Source: an uncultured Verrucomicrobiota bacterium
GTDB taxonomy: Bacteria; Verrucomicrobiota; Verrucomicrobiae; Verrucomicrobiales; DEV007
Reading direction: 5' to 3'
Assembly: GCA_902591645.1 (NCBI GenBank)
Contig: CACJBM010000029.1
Coordinates: 1 to 23,998, forward strand
DNA length: 23,998 bases
The notes under the pieces are model-generated. The model was not told the DNA's origin and made no database searches. It worked only from the letters and a program-made list of their open reading frames with translations. A program made the translations under genes and the position numbers. Of this stretch, positions 1 to 9,005 are shown one piece after another (positions within the stretch are counted from its first letter, which is position 1; each line of letters opens with the position of its first letter).

Positions 1-3000
1 TAACAACGTCACGGCCCGTTTTAAGCCCCCCGTCAGTTTGTAGAACAACTCTACTTCTTAGGTCATTAAGTACTAAGGTTTGATGAGTTTCTGCTACACC
101 TAATTCCCAAGGCAACCCTGCATGTTTGATACTAGTGAGAGGAGAAGCCCCTGTACCACCAGTCTCTCCAGCTATTACAATATGATCTGCCTTCGCCTTT
201 GTAACACCTGAAGCAACCGTTCCCACACCAACTTCAGATACAAGCTTAACGCTAACTCGAGAGGTTCGGTTCGCATTTTTAAGATCGTGAATCAGTTGGG
301 CAAGATCTTCAATCGAATAAATATCATGGTGCGGTGGAGGACTAATTAATCCGACCCCAGGCGTACTATGACGAATACGTGCAATGTTATCGTCAACTTT
401 TTTACCTGGAAGCTCACCTCCCTCACCAGGTTTAGCCCCCTGAGAAATCTTAATTTGAAGTTCATCGGCATTTGTCAGGTACCATATCGTCACACCAAAT
501 CGACCCGAAGCGATTTGCTTAATAGCAGAACGTTTAGAATCGCCATTAGGAAGAGGATCAAACCGAGCCGGATCCTCTCCACCTTCTCCAGTGTTACTCT
601 TTCCACCAAGTCGATTCAAGGCAATTGCCAATCCTTCGTGAGCTTCAGCAGAAATTGAACCAAAACTCATCGCTCCTGTACAAAAACGTTTCACGATCTC
701 AGAAGCAGGCTCTACCTCATCAATCGAAATCGATCCACCATTCACACCAGACTTAAGATTCATTAAGCCTCGCAATGCACAAAGTGCCTTATTGCTGTTA
801 TTAATATGATCAGAAAATTGTTTATATGATTCGAAATCATTTGTTCGAGCAGCCACCTGAAGAGCTGATATCGATTCTGGATTCCACATGTGCTTCTCTC
901 CATCTGCTCGCCAATGAAATTCTCCAGGATTCGGAAGCGTTGGCAACCTAACTTCATTACGAGGAGGATAGCCAAGTGCATGACGCCTTAACATCTCCTC
1001 GGCAAGCTCATCAAGGTCAAGGCCCTGAACCCGACTAGCCGTTCCACGAAAGCAAAGTTCTATAACATCATTCTTTAAACCGACCGCTTCAAAAATCTGA
1101 GCACCCTTATATGAATGCAAAGTAGAAATGCCCATTTTCGCCATGACTTTCAACATTCCTTTTGCAACACCTTTTAGATATGCATCGACAAGAGACTTGT
1201 CATCTATGAACTCTTCAGGAGCAGTCAAACCTTCGCGTCTAGCTTTCCACAAAGCTTCAAAGGCCAAATAAGGATTAATAGCGTCCGCACCATACCCGAT
1301 CAATAAACAATGATGATGGACTTCCCTCGCTTCACCAGTTTCAAGTACAAGGCCAATCTGAGTCCTTAAAGCATTCCTAACAAGGTACTGGTGAACGGCT
1401 CCACTGGCCAGTAATGTACTAAGAGGAACACGATCATCAGATAGTGCTCGATCACTCAAAATAGCTAAAGTATAACCATCTTTAATAGCCTCTTGAGTTT
1501 CACTGCAAATTCTATCAATAGTTTTTCTTACACCTTTGATACCCTCTGATCTCGGAAAAGTAATATCAATAACTTTGGACTTCCATCCTTTGCAATCCAT
1601 TTCCTTCAAAGCATGCAACTGCTCATTGCTTAGTATGGGGGAATCAAGCCTTAGCCTTTGAGCGTGCCCTTCAGTCGTTTCAAGCAGATTCTTTTCAGGA
1701 CCAATATAACATTCCAAAGACATTATCACTTCCTCTCGAATGGAATCGATTGCAGGGTTAGTGACCTGAGCAAATAACTGCCTAAAATAATCATACGGCA
1801 TTCTTGGCTTATCACTCAAACATGCCAGAGCAGCGTCATTACCCATTGATCCAAGCGGATCGCGCTTTTCGTTAACAATAGGCAATAGCATGAATTGCAT
1901 GGTCTCAGCAGTGAAACCAAAAGCCTGCATTCTTTGCAGAAGATTGTCATCATCAAGGCCTGGCGCATCTTTATTCGTATCGATATCCTTGAGTTCGATG
2001 CGCTGATTTTTTAACCATTCCCCATATGGCCTTTGAGCAGAAAATTCTGATTTTATCTCCTCATCAGGAATCATCCTCCCTTCCTCAAAATCGACCAAAA
2101 ACATTTTGCCTGGCTGAAGTCTTCCTTTAGCCACAACATCAGCAGGGTCAACATCAACGACTCCAACTTCGCTACCCATTATAACGCGGTCATCTTTTGT
2201 TAAATAGTAGCGGCTAGGGCGAAGGCCATTCCTATCCAAAACGGCACCTATGTATTTACCATCAGTAAAAACAATAGAAGCCGGCCCATCCCAAGGCTCC
2301 ATGATACATGAATTATATTCATAGAAATCGCGCTTCTTTTGATCCATCTGGTTGTGCTTTTGCCAAGCCTCAGGAACCATCAAAAGGACAGCCTCCTGCA
2401 AAGAACGGCCAGACATTAGGAGAAATTCTAATGCATTATCAAAATTCCCCGAATCAGAACACTCCTCCTCCATTATCGGGTAGAGCTTAGATAAATGATC
2501 ACCAAAAAGATCCGTACTAAGTGTACCTTCTCTGGATCGCATAGCGTTAATATTCCCTCTGAGAGTATTAATCTCTCCGTTATGACTCATGAAACGGAAA
2601 GGCTGAGCCCGATCCCAACTAGGAAAAGTGTTAGTGGAAAACCGCGAATGAACCATAGCAAGATGAGTCTCGAAATCGGGGTTTGCCAGGTCACTAAAAT
2701 ACTTAATAACCTGAGCAGTATTCAACATGCCCTTATAGATCATCACTTTTGTAGAAAGACTACAAATATAGAAAAGCAACCTTTCATTTAATTCTTCGTC
2801 GAACCTGAGTTGATGACTAGCTCGTTTCCTTATAATATATAATTGACGCTCAAAATCGTCACCCTCAATCCCTTCTGCTGCACCTATGAATAACTGCTTA
2901 ATGCATGGTTCAGCCGCCCTAGCAGCTGGACCTACATCCGCCTCATCAGTACAGACCGGAACATCCCTCCAACCCAAACAAACCTGACCATGTTCTGTAA

Positions 3001-3355
3001 TGATTTTTTCCACTACATCAATGCAAGCTTTCCTCTCTCCTTCATCCCTCGGTAAAAAGACAAGCCCCGCCCCGAACTGACCCTTTTCAGGCAATTCAAG
3101 GTTAAGATCTTTCTTTGCAACTTTTCTTAGGAAACCTTCAGGTAAACCAACAAGTATTCCAGCTCCATCACCCGTATTAGCCTCACATCCGCAACCGCCC
3201 CTGTGCTCCATTCTAGCGAGCATCTCAAGAGCATCTAAAACAATCTGATGCTCCGGATTCCCTTTCATATTAGCGACAAATCCAACACCACAGCTATCCT
3301 TCTCATACGAAGGGTCGTAGAGGCCGTGCTTTTTTGGAAATGTCCTTAAAGGCAT
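1..3355 (-). CDS. gltB: Glutamate synthase large (alpha) subunit, C-terminus beyond the window
   Basis: This frame is open from an ATG at 3355 to the left edge, giving 1118 complete codons and no stop. The product transfers the amide of glutamine to 2-oxoglutarate, making glutamate in nitrogen assimilation. Cys22, in DSCGVGF, is the amidotransferase nucleophile exposed after removal of a 21-residue propeptide. The glutaminase domain (about 22-430) contains [17 protein letters not shown] and [13 protein letters not shown]. The central domain includes [13 protein letters not shown]. The FMN-binding synthase domain includes [38 protein letters not shown] and [13 protein letters not shown]. The visible part ends at [12 protein letters not shown], so the 3Fe-4S cysteines and the beta-helix domain expected in this family lie outside. 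The reading phase agrees at several points I checked (670, 1846, 2416), so I see no frameshift. The 244 bases upstream separate it from pheA. The small subunit gltD is not in the window. Confidence 0.96.
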   Translation of the reverse strand, partial: MPLRTFPKKHGLYDPSYEKDSCGVGFVANMKGNPEHQIVLDALEMLARMEHRGGCGCEANTGDGAGILVGLPEGFLRKVAKKDLNLELPEKGQFGAGLVFLPRDEGERKACIDVVEKIITEHGQVCLGWRDVPVCTDEADVGPAARAAEPCIKQLFIGAAEGIEGDDFERQLYIIRKRASHQLRFDEELNERLLFYICSLSTKVMIYKGMLNTAQVIKYFSDLANPDFETHLAMVHSRFSTNTFPSWDRAQPFRFMSHNGEINTLRGNINAMRSREGTLSTDLFGDHLSKLYPIMEEECSDSGNFDNALEFLLMSGRSLQEAVLLMVPEAWQKHNQMDQKKRDFYEYNSCIMEPWDGPASIVFTDGKYIGAVLDRNGLRPSRYYLTKDDRVIMGSEVGVVDVDPADVVAKGRLQPGKMFLVDFEEGRMIPDEEIKSEFSAQRPYGEWLKNQRIELKDIDTNKDAPGLDDDNLLQRMQAFGFTAETMQFMLLPIVNEKRDPLGSMGNDAALACLSDKPRMPYDYFRQLFAQVTNPAIDSIREEVIMSLECYIGPEKNLLETTEGHAQRLRLDSPILSNEQLHALKEMDCKGWKSKVIDITFPRSEGIKGVRKTIDRICSETQEAIKDGYTLAILSDRALSDDRVPLSTLLASGAVHQYLVRNALRTQIGLVLETGEAREVHHHCLLIGYGADAINPYLAFEALWKARREGLTAPEEFIDDKSLVDAYLKGVAKGMLKVMAKMGISTLHSYKGAQIFEAVGLKNDVIELCFRGTASRVQGLDLDELAEEMLRRHALGYPPRNEVRLPTLPNPGEFHWRADGEKHMWNPESISALQVAARTNDFESYKQFSDHINNSNKALCALRGLMNLKSGVNGGSISIDEVEPASEIVKRFCTGAMSFGSISAEAHEGLAIALNRLGGKSNTGEGGEDPARFDPLPNGDSKRSAIKQIASGRFGVTIWYLTNADELQIKISQGAKPGEGGELPGKKVDDNIARIRHSTPGVGLISPPPHHDIYSIEDLAQLIHDLKNANRTSRVSVKLVSEVGVGTVASGVTKAKADHIVIAGETGGTGASPLTSIKHAGLPWELGVAETHQTLVLNDLRSRVVLQTDGGLKTGRDVV

Positions 3356-3533
3356 GGTTTATTGCAATATTGGTGTAGTTGAATTTTAAGAATGTTCCGG
3401 TTCGCCGTAATCATCCTTTATGTAGCGGGTTTTGACCTTTCCCAGATAACCTGAAAAAAGGGCGCGTAATCTAACCAGCTACAGCTAAAAACCAAGTAGA
3501 AAGCAAAAGACTTAATTATTGGGTTTACAAAAC

Positions 3534-3550
3534 ACCCTAATAACTAGGGT
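3534..3550 (-). terminator. Possible weak terminator after pheA
   Basis: A six-base inverted repeat ACCCTA/TAGGGT with a five-base loop lies about 50 bases past the pheA stop. Read on the minus strand it is flanked by AAAA on the 5' side and by GTTTTG on the 3' side. The stem is short and only half GC, and the T tract is brief, so it is a weak intrinsic-terminator candidate. Its position at the end of the ompH-scpB-pheA run fits that role. The remaining bases of the 3356-3599 gap show no ORF or obvious structured RNA and probably hold the gltB promoter. Confidence 0.35.
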
Positions 3551-3599
3551 TTTAAGCAGTTTTCTTTATTTTCCGAGGACTTTTAAGCACAAAATGTGC

Positions 3600-4667
3600 C
3601 TAATTTACTACAGAATCGGGATAACTGCCCAAAACCTTGATAAAACTACAGTGTTCCTCAAGTTCACTCAGTGCTTGGGCGAGGTCTGGATCCTGGCAAT
3701 GCCCAACAATATCTACAAAGAAATAATACTCCCAATCCCTCTGCTTAGATGGCCTACTCTCAATTTTAGACATATTGATTTTGAACGAATTGAAAGGTTG
3801 CAACGCATCAAATAATGAACCCGGCTTATCACGTACAGAAAACATCACGGATGTCCTGTCATTACCAGTTGGAGGACACATGTTATGACTCAATACCAAA
3901 AATCTTGTAGTATTTGTCGCACGATCTTGAATGTTCTCTTCCAATAAATCCAAGCCATTCAACTCTGCAGCAAGCTTCCCTCCCAATGCCGCTGCATGAG
4001 ACTCATCAACGACTATAGACGCCGCGCGGGTAGTGCTAGAGACTTCGATCAAATCTGCGCTGGGGAAATTCTTTTGCAGCCATTCTCTGCACTGACCAAA
4101 GACTTGAGGGTGAGAGTATAACTTCTTTATATCTTCACGCGGACCTTTTGCCATTAATGCATTTTCTATTGGCAGCAATATTTGAGCACAAATCCTCAAA
4201 GGCGAATCTGCAAACATGTCCAATGTATGATTGACCGCACCTTCTGTTGAATTTTCAATAGGAACCACCCCATAATCTGCCTTTTTTCTTGCCACTTGAT
4301 CAAATACCGCAGATAGACTTTCTTGAGGGGAATAACTGACACTATGACCAAATTTACTTATGGCAGCCTGGTGAGTCCATGTGCCTTGAGGCCCAAGATA
4401 TGCAATTTTGAGATCTTCCTCCAGAGATAGCGCCGCTGACATTATCTCCCGATAAATAGCACGTATCGATTCTTCGGTTAACCTGCCTTCGCTTTTTTCA
4501 GCCAACCTCTTTAGCAAACTCTCTTCTCTTTCTGGCGCATATATTTCAATTCCATCCTTCTTTTTAATCTCTCCGACCTGATGCACTAAATCAGCTCGCT
4601 CATTAAGGAGTTTAAGCAACTCAGTGTCGAGGGCATCTATCTGCTCCCTTATGGAATCAAGAGACAT
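3600..4667 (-). CDS. pheA: Bifunctional chorismate mutase / prephenate dehydratase (P-protein)
   Basis: The enzyme converts chorismate to prephenate and then to phenylpyruvate, the committed steps of phenylalanine synthesis. Residues 1-85 are an AroQ-type chorismate mutase domain (IREQIDALDTELLKLLNERA, then APEREESLLKRL). Residues 87-260 are the prephenate dehydratase domain, with AYLGPQGTWTHQAA, VVPIENSTEGAVNHTLD, SHPQVFGQCREWL and the catalytic-type NTTRF at 252-256. Residues 270-350 form the ACT regulatory domain, with KPGSLFDAL and KIESRPS, the latter matching the ESRP motif used for phenylalanine feedback binding. The 355-residue length is typical of bacterial P-proteins. The ATG at 4667 begins the mutase domain cleanly. 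It lies 59 bases downstream of scpB on the same strand and may be co-transcribed with it. Confidence 0.97.
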   Translation of the reverse strand: MSLDSIREQIDALDTELLKLLNERADLVHQVGEIKKKDGIEIYAPEREESLLKRLAEKSEGRLTEESIRAIYREIMSAALSLEEDLKIAYLGPQGTWTHQAAISKFGHSVSYSPQESLSAVFDQVARKKADYGVVPIENSTEGAVNHTLDMFADSPLRICAQILLPIENALMAKGPREDIKKLYSHPQVFGQCREWLQKNFPSADLIEVSSTTRAASIVVDESHAAALGGKLAAELNGLDLLEENIQDRATNTTRFLVLSHNMCPPTGNDRTSVMFSVRDKPGSLFDALQPFNSFKINMSKIESRPSKQRDWEYYFFVDIVGHCQDPDLAQALSELEEHCSFIKVLGSYPDSVVN

Positions 4668-4726
4668 ATTAATGATAAATATATTATTCTAATTGGGACA
4701 CATTGATCCCGCAAGTCAGTAGCTAG

Positions 4727-5443
4727 TTATTCCTCTACAGGATCATCGCGAACCTCATTTTCTTCAGAAACTACAAGAGAATCGTCATCATTTTCATTCG
4801 ACTCGCCCTCATCGGCTGAATTCACACCAGTTAACGGCAACTGTTCTCCATCAACTACTTCAGCCTCAGGTTGTGGCAGTTCCACTTGCCTCAATTCAGA
4901 AGCATTAGGTAAGTCATCAACATTTTTTATCCCAAAATGCTCCAAAAAGTTTTTGGATGTTTCATATAAAAATGGCTTCCCAGGCAAATCAGCTCGGCCC
5001 CCTATTCCAACCAAACCTCTTTCAATTAATGATTGCAATACACCATCAACATTAACTCCACGAACGGCTTCTATGGCAGCTTTTGTAATGGGTTGCCTGT
5101 ATGCCACAATCGCTAACGTCTCCAGAGCTGGAGCACTTAATCGGGTCGGTTTTAAATCTGGAAACAGCTCTCGCAAGTAAACCCCATATTCAATCCTCGT
5201 AAATAAACTCCAGCCATTTGAACGTTCTTCAATTACGTAGGGAGAGCTTTTCTTTTCATAGGATCGATTAAGTGTATCAACAACCTTTTCAATTTCCTTA
5301 GCCTTAACCGAACATAATTTATCGTCAGGAATTTCCCTCTTAGAAACTTTACGTATAATTTTTGCGATTACTTTAGTTGTAATCGGCTCCTTAGAGGCAA
5401 ATAGCATTGCCTCTACAATTTGGTTAAGTTTCATTTTTGGCAT
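4727..5443 (-). CDS. scpB: Segregation and condensation protein B
   Basis: ScpB is the winged-helix (kite) subunit that pairs with ScpA and Smc in the bacterial condensin. The opening NQIVEAMLFASKEPIT and the central LSAPALETLAIVAYRQPITKAAIE...GV...LIERGLVGI...GKPFLYETSKNFLEHFGI are diagnostic of the family. The two winged-helix domains occupy about residues 5-180. The last 45 or so residues are an extended, strongly acidic tail rich in Glu, Asp and Asn, probably disordered. A Met at residue 4 is an alternative start at 5434; an AAAGG sits two to three bases before the first ATG and 11 before the second, which slightly favours the second. scpA, the usual neighbour, is not present here. It sits between the ompH-like gene (90-base gap) and pheA (59-base gap). 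Confidence 0.95.
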   Translation of the reverse strand: MPKMKLNQIVEAMLFASKEPITTKVIAKIIRKVSKREIPDDKLCSVKAKEIEKVVDTLNRSYEKKSSPYVIEERSNGWSLFTRIEYGVYLRELFPDLKPTRLSAPALETLAIVAYRQPITKAAIEAVRGVNVDGVLQSLIERGLVGIGGRADLPGKPFLYETSKNFLEHFGIKNVDDLPNASELRQVELPQPEAEVVDGEQLPLTGVNSADEGESNENDDDSLVVSEENEVRDDPVEE

Positions 5444-5533
5444 TACCTTTGTGAACTCAGAATGTATCTAACACCAAAAGCACCACAATCAATAGTCTTC
5501 TGACCGGAATAAATAAAAGATCCAGAAATTAGG

Positions 5534-6103
5534 TCATTCACCATTCAACTCCAAAATCATCTTTGAGCTGAAATCACGAGCATCCTTTGAATACAGAAGA
5601 AAACTTATACCTTTAGTTCCACGGGCTGACTTATCAAAAACTAAATCATATCCTTCTTTTTTCGAATGCTCACTGACAGCGAGCTGAATTTCCTCCAAGA
5701 TAACGCCCCTCTTGCGTTTAGACATTTCCATTAATTGCATTTCACGTTTTCTTGCAAAATCAAGAACCTCATCGCGCATAATTCTCGCCTCATTAGCAAC
5801 TTTCTGAGCACGCTTCTGACTAGCCGCCCGAACCTCCCTACTGCTAACTGGGTCCGCTATTTCACGCTCCAAATCTTTAAGCTCCTTTATTTTTTCTTTG
5901 AGCTCATTGTCACGCTCTGAAACCTCCTTACGCGCAGTGTCTCGCTTTTTCTCTATTTCTTTTTCAGTTTCTTTAGTTTTATGATATTCACCAAAAACTC
6001 TATTCATATCAACAATACCTACTTTCATTTCCTGAGAAATTGCAGGAAATGTGAGTAACGATGACAGAGCGAAAAGAATAAAATAATAGAATATTTCTTT
6101 CAT
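5534..6103 (-). CDS. OmpH/Skp-family periplasmic chaperone-like protein
   Basis: This is an exported, coiled-coil protein resembling Skp/OmpH, a periplasmic holdase for unfolded outer-membrane proteins. I prefer the ATG at 6103, which starts directly with a signal peptide (MKEIFYYFILFALSSLLTFPAISQ) ahead of the family-like MKVGIVDMNRVFGEYHKTKE. The frame continues upstream to a GTG at 6127 that would add eight residues, and neither start has a clear Shine-Dalgarno site. Roughly residues 40-125 are a charged helical stretch (KEIEKKRDTARKEVSERDNELKE) typical of the Skp tentacles. The C-terminal ILEEIQLAVSEHSKKEGYDLVFDKSA is the family's strand-forming end. A bamA or lpxD neighbour, common for skp, is missing. 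The sequence shows the family, but the client range is inferred. Confidence 0.85.
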   Translation of the reverse strand: MKEIFYYFILFALSSLLTFPAISQEMKVGIVDMNRVFGEYHKTKETEKEIEKKRDTARKEVSERDNELKEKIKELKDLEREIADPVSSREVRAASQKRAQKVANEARIMRDEVLDFARKREMQLMEMSKRKRGVILEEIQLAVSEHSKKEGYDLVFDKSARGTKGISFLLYSKDARDFSSKMILELNGE

Positions 6104-6240
6104 ATTTGCTCTAAGATTACCCCGCACGCTCTAGGAGTCAAAACCGAAACATGCAAATGCGACTGAATCCTAAAAACTGCTCCACAAACAACTGAATTAG
6201 CATTAATCATATATCAGTCGATTAACCAACTAAATTCAGG

Positions 6241-6270
6241 TTTTCATCAAGGCACACAAGCAACTATTAT
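6241..6270 (+). promoter_or_regulatory. Candidate promoter very close to the HEAT/TPR gene start
   Basis: TATTAT at 6265-6270 matches the sigma-70 -10 box in five of six positions and is followed after seven bases by the ATG at 6278. TTTTCA at 6241-6246 is a four-of-six -35 match with an 18-base spacer. The predicted transcription start falls at or just before the ATG, so the mRNA would be leaderless or nearly so. No Shine-Dalgarno site precedes the ATG. Confidence 0.35.
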
Positions 6271-6277
6271 AAAGCAT

Positions 6278-8950
6278 ATGGCACTTACTAAAAAGCAAAA
6301 GCTTTTCACTGCATTGCTTGGAATCATAAGCTTAATGATCCCTCCGGAACATTCGGCTCAGGAATCTAAACCAGAAAAAGAAACTGGCCATGAACAGATT
6401 CTAAATGCGATAGAACAATTAAGCTCAGATGATTTTAAATTAAGAGAAAAGGCCATGCAGACAGTGTGGGAGATGGGACATGCCGCTGAACCTTTCCTAA
6501 GAGAAGCCATTAAGAATGGAAATGCAGAAATGCGTTATCGCGGCAGTAAAATTCTCGAAGAGTTTGATTTAGGAATATATCCAGAAACGCCAAAGAATAT
6601 CGTAAAACTCGTTAATCAGTTCCGAAAAGGAGGTGGAGCAGAACGAGAGGTGGCCATTGTTGAACTCGCCCAGATAGGAGAAACAGAACTATTAATGAAA
6701 CTTGTTAAACGCGAACGGGATCCCGGAATTCGCAAAATGGTTGCTCAAATAGTCAGTCGAAATATCGCTGAAGAAGTCCCTGCACTTATAATTAAAGGTA
6801 ACTATAATCAGGCAAAGGATCTTCTAGAAGTGGCAGCGCTAGATCAAAATGGCATACGCAATTATGTCGCATTCTTATTACAAAGAGATCTAATTGAACC
6901 CGCGATTAAAAAGCAACGTGAACTTGCAGGTAAGACCCAAGTAGATACCGAACTACTTGCATGGATGCTAAGAGCTCACGGGAATTTCAATGAGGCCGCA
7001 AAAATATTTGAAAGTATGGGGGATAAAACTAGAGCAAGACACTCTCTAGCTGCAGGAGGAAATTTATCCGAATACGCGAAGTCCTTCGTCGATCCTAGCC
7101 GCCGAACTACCGATACTTTAGGATTTTCTGCAGCTTCCGCGCGCCTCAGTGGCAAGGAAAAAGAATTTAAAGAAATAACCAAGGAAATAGAGGATTATGC
7201 CATGGCGATGAAGGACGAGCTTGGAAGATGTTTAAATGCACTCATCATTAATGGCGAAGCTTCCCGGGCCTTTGAATTAGCTAAAAGAGCAAGTGGTTCT
7301 GAGCTTTTTGATATGGAAATGTGGAGATATAACTTTGATGCCGCATTTCAGTCCATAGGAATTAAAACGAAAAAAGCCCCTTATGATAATTGGCTGAAAA
7401 AATACGAAGAAAGTTTTAAAGCTGACACTGAAGAAACACTAAGGAAATCACTAGATCCTGCAGGCCAATTAGCTACTGCATGCTCATTAACAGGACAAGA
7501 TGAGGAAGCCAAACGGATCATGAAAATATCCGAAAAATTACTCATTAAAAATAACGCAAGTTTACTCCCACTAATCAGGTGGGAACGATTCATTGGCCTT
7601 GATGAGCAAGCAACTCAACATGCAATTCAAGCAATGGAGATGGAGTCCGAAGAAGACGTAATTGATGCATTCTTTAGAACCAGCGCAGAGTATTCATGGC
7701 TCACAATAATTTCTTGGGAATTTATAAAACTAGAGTTTCCAAAGGAACCCAAGGAAAAGGCCTTAAAGAGCATGGCCTCACTTTTTGATTTTAATGATCT
7801 TAACAATGAACCAGAAGATACACGCAAATTAATTCAGGCCATGTCTGATTACGCAAAGATCTGTCCAAACAATGAACGCAAAAAAGAATTTACTAGAGCC
7901 ACGAAGGACTTGGCACGACTTCATGAACTATGGGAATTAGCAGCGGAAGCAAATAAAGAATGGCTTCAATTAATAGGCGAGGAAGCGGTGGGGTATCATT
8001 TCATGAGATATGGAAACACATTACTGAATGCCGGAAAGCCAAAACTAGCATTTCAAGAATTCGATAAGGCCTGGGAAGCCAAGAAGTCCGATCCTTTACC
8101 CCTTTACTTAAAAGGCGTGGCCCTTTCTCAATCCGGAGAAAAAGAAAAGGGATTAGAATTGAAAGAGAAGGCTTCCATCATGTCCACAGGTGATGTAACG
8201 AAAAGGCACTTCCTAGCCAGTTCAATGTGGCTCCATGGAGACGATGAACTTGCAAGAAACCAAGATGATATCATTCTCCGCCTCGCTTCTCCCCATGAGA
8301 GCGTTCATCCTGAAGCATTACGAAGAAAATATGCTGATCTGAAAATTCGACGAGTTCCTGCAAAACAATGCTCACATGCATTGGAATTTTATCTCCTATC
8401 AAGGATGCGAGCAGTGAATGCCAACAGCGTCATCAGCCCTCGCAATGCATTAAGCTATCTGATCAACTTGGGAGTCATGCAAGCAAAGGCTTCACTCGAA
8501 AATAAGGACACATTAGCTGCAATCATCAGCATTAAAAATCTACAACGAGTCAACCCTTCGGACAGCTCCATGCTCGAAGATTTGTACCAATTACTTGTGA
8601 ACGCAGGACAAACAGAAGAAGCTAACAAATTATTTGAAACAACTTACAACATTTCCAAGGCTACCATTGTAAGATTCCCAAACCATGGACAGCATAATAA
8701 CAACCATGCATGGTTATTGTCTCGTTGCTCGAAGAAACTCGATGAGGCACTTGAACATGCAAATAGAGCCGTAGAACTAGAACCTGAAAATGGAGCATTC
8801 CTAGACACTCTCGCTGAAGTTCACTTCCAGCGAAACAATCGAACCAAAGCAATAGAAATATCTGAAAAAGCAGTTAAGCTATTAGATGGCGATTCACAGG
8901 TAAAACGCCAACTCGAAAGATTTAAAAATGGCAATCCCACTGACAGATGA
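6278..8950 (+). CDS. Exported HEAT/TPR repeat protein of unknown function
   Basis: This 890-residue protein begins with a likely signal peptide (basic KKQK, then LFTALLGIISLMI, with possible cleavage near HSAQE), so it probably acts in the periplasm or at the envelope. Residues 50-95 look like a HEAT-type unit (DFKLREKAMQTVWEMGHAAEPFLREAIKNG). The rest is alpha-helical repeat: TPR-like helices at about 222-260 (LLAWMLRAHGNFNEAAKIFESMGD), 575-635 (YGNTLLNAGKPKLAFQEFDKAWEA) and 765-885. The last block contains NHAWLLSR, then LDEALEHANRAVELEPENGAFLDTLAEVHF, a TPR signature common in Planctomycetes and Verrucomicrobia. No catalytic motif is visible. It is 55 bases upstream of the PQQ-like protein gene, and the two may form a functional pair. 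The role is likely protein-protein scaffolding, by inference from the repeats. Confidence 0.85.
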   Translation: MALTKKQKLFTALLGIISLMIPPEHSAQESKPEKETGHEQILNAIEQLSSDDFKLREKAMQTVWEMGHAAEPFLREAIKNGNAEMRYRGSKILEEFDLGIYPETPKNIVKLVNQFRKGGGAEREVAIVELAQIGETELLMKLVKRERDPGIRKMVAQIVSRNIAEEVPALIIKGNYNQAKDLLEVAALDQNGIRNYVAFLLQRDLIEPAIKKQRELAGKTQVDTELLAWMLRAHGNFNEAAKIFESMGDKTRARHSLAAGGNLSEYAKSFVDPSRRTTDTLGFSAASARLSGKEKEFKEITKEIEDYAMAMKDELGRCLNALIINGEASRAFELAKRASGSELFDMEMWRYNFDAAFQSIGIKTKKAPYDNWLKKYEESFKADTEETLRKSLDPAGQLATACSLTGQDEEAKRIMKISEKLLIKNNASLLPLIRWERFIGLDEQATQHAIQAMEMESEEDVIDAFFRTSAEYSWLTIISWEFIKLEFPKEPKEKALKSMASLFDFNDLNNEPEDTRKLIQAMSDYAKICPNNERKKEFTRATKDLARLHELWELAAEANKEWLQLIGEEAVGYHFMRYGNTLLNAGKPKLAFQEFDKAWEAKKSDPLPLYLKGVALSQSGEKEKGLELKEKASIMSTGDVTKRHFLASSMWLHGDDELARNQDDIILRLASPHESVHPEALRRKYADLKIRRVPAKQCSHALEFYLLSRMRAVNANSVISPRNALSYLINLGVMQAKASLENKDTLAAIISIKNLQRVNPSDSSMLEDLYQLLVNAGQTEEANKLFETTYNISKATIVRFPNHGQHNNNHAWLLSRCSKKLDEALEHANRAVELEPENGAFLDTLAEVHFQRNNRTKAIEISEKAVKLLDGDSQVKRQLERFKNGNPTDR

Positions 8951-8989
8951 CCCATTCAAATCCAAAAATAAAATAAAAATCTGAACTCT

Positions 8990-8995
8990 TATAAT
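8990..8995 (+). promoter_or_regulatory. Perfect -10 box just before the PQQ-like gene
   Basis: TATAAT at 8990-8995 ends ten bases before the ATG at 9006, in the 55-base gap after the HEAT/TPR gene. I see no convincing -35 at the proper distance and no Shine-Dalgarno site. If functional, it would give a leader of only about four bases and would let this gene be transcribed independently of the gene upstream. Confidence 0.35.
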
Positions 8996-9005
8996 TTACT
9001 TTATT

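Noticed and set aside
763..981. Short open frames scattered through 1-3355 on both strands
   Set aside because: They lie in other frames of gltB, whose single minus-strand frame is open throughout and carries continuous family motifs.
3356..3599. Riboswitch or small RNA in the pheA-gltB gap
   Set aside because: Apart from the weak hairpin at 3534-3550 I found no conserved-looking structured element or recognisable riboswitch core.
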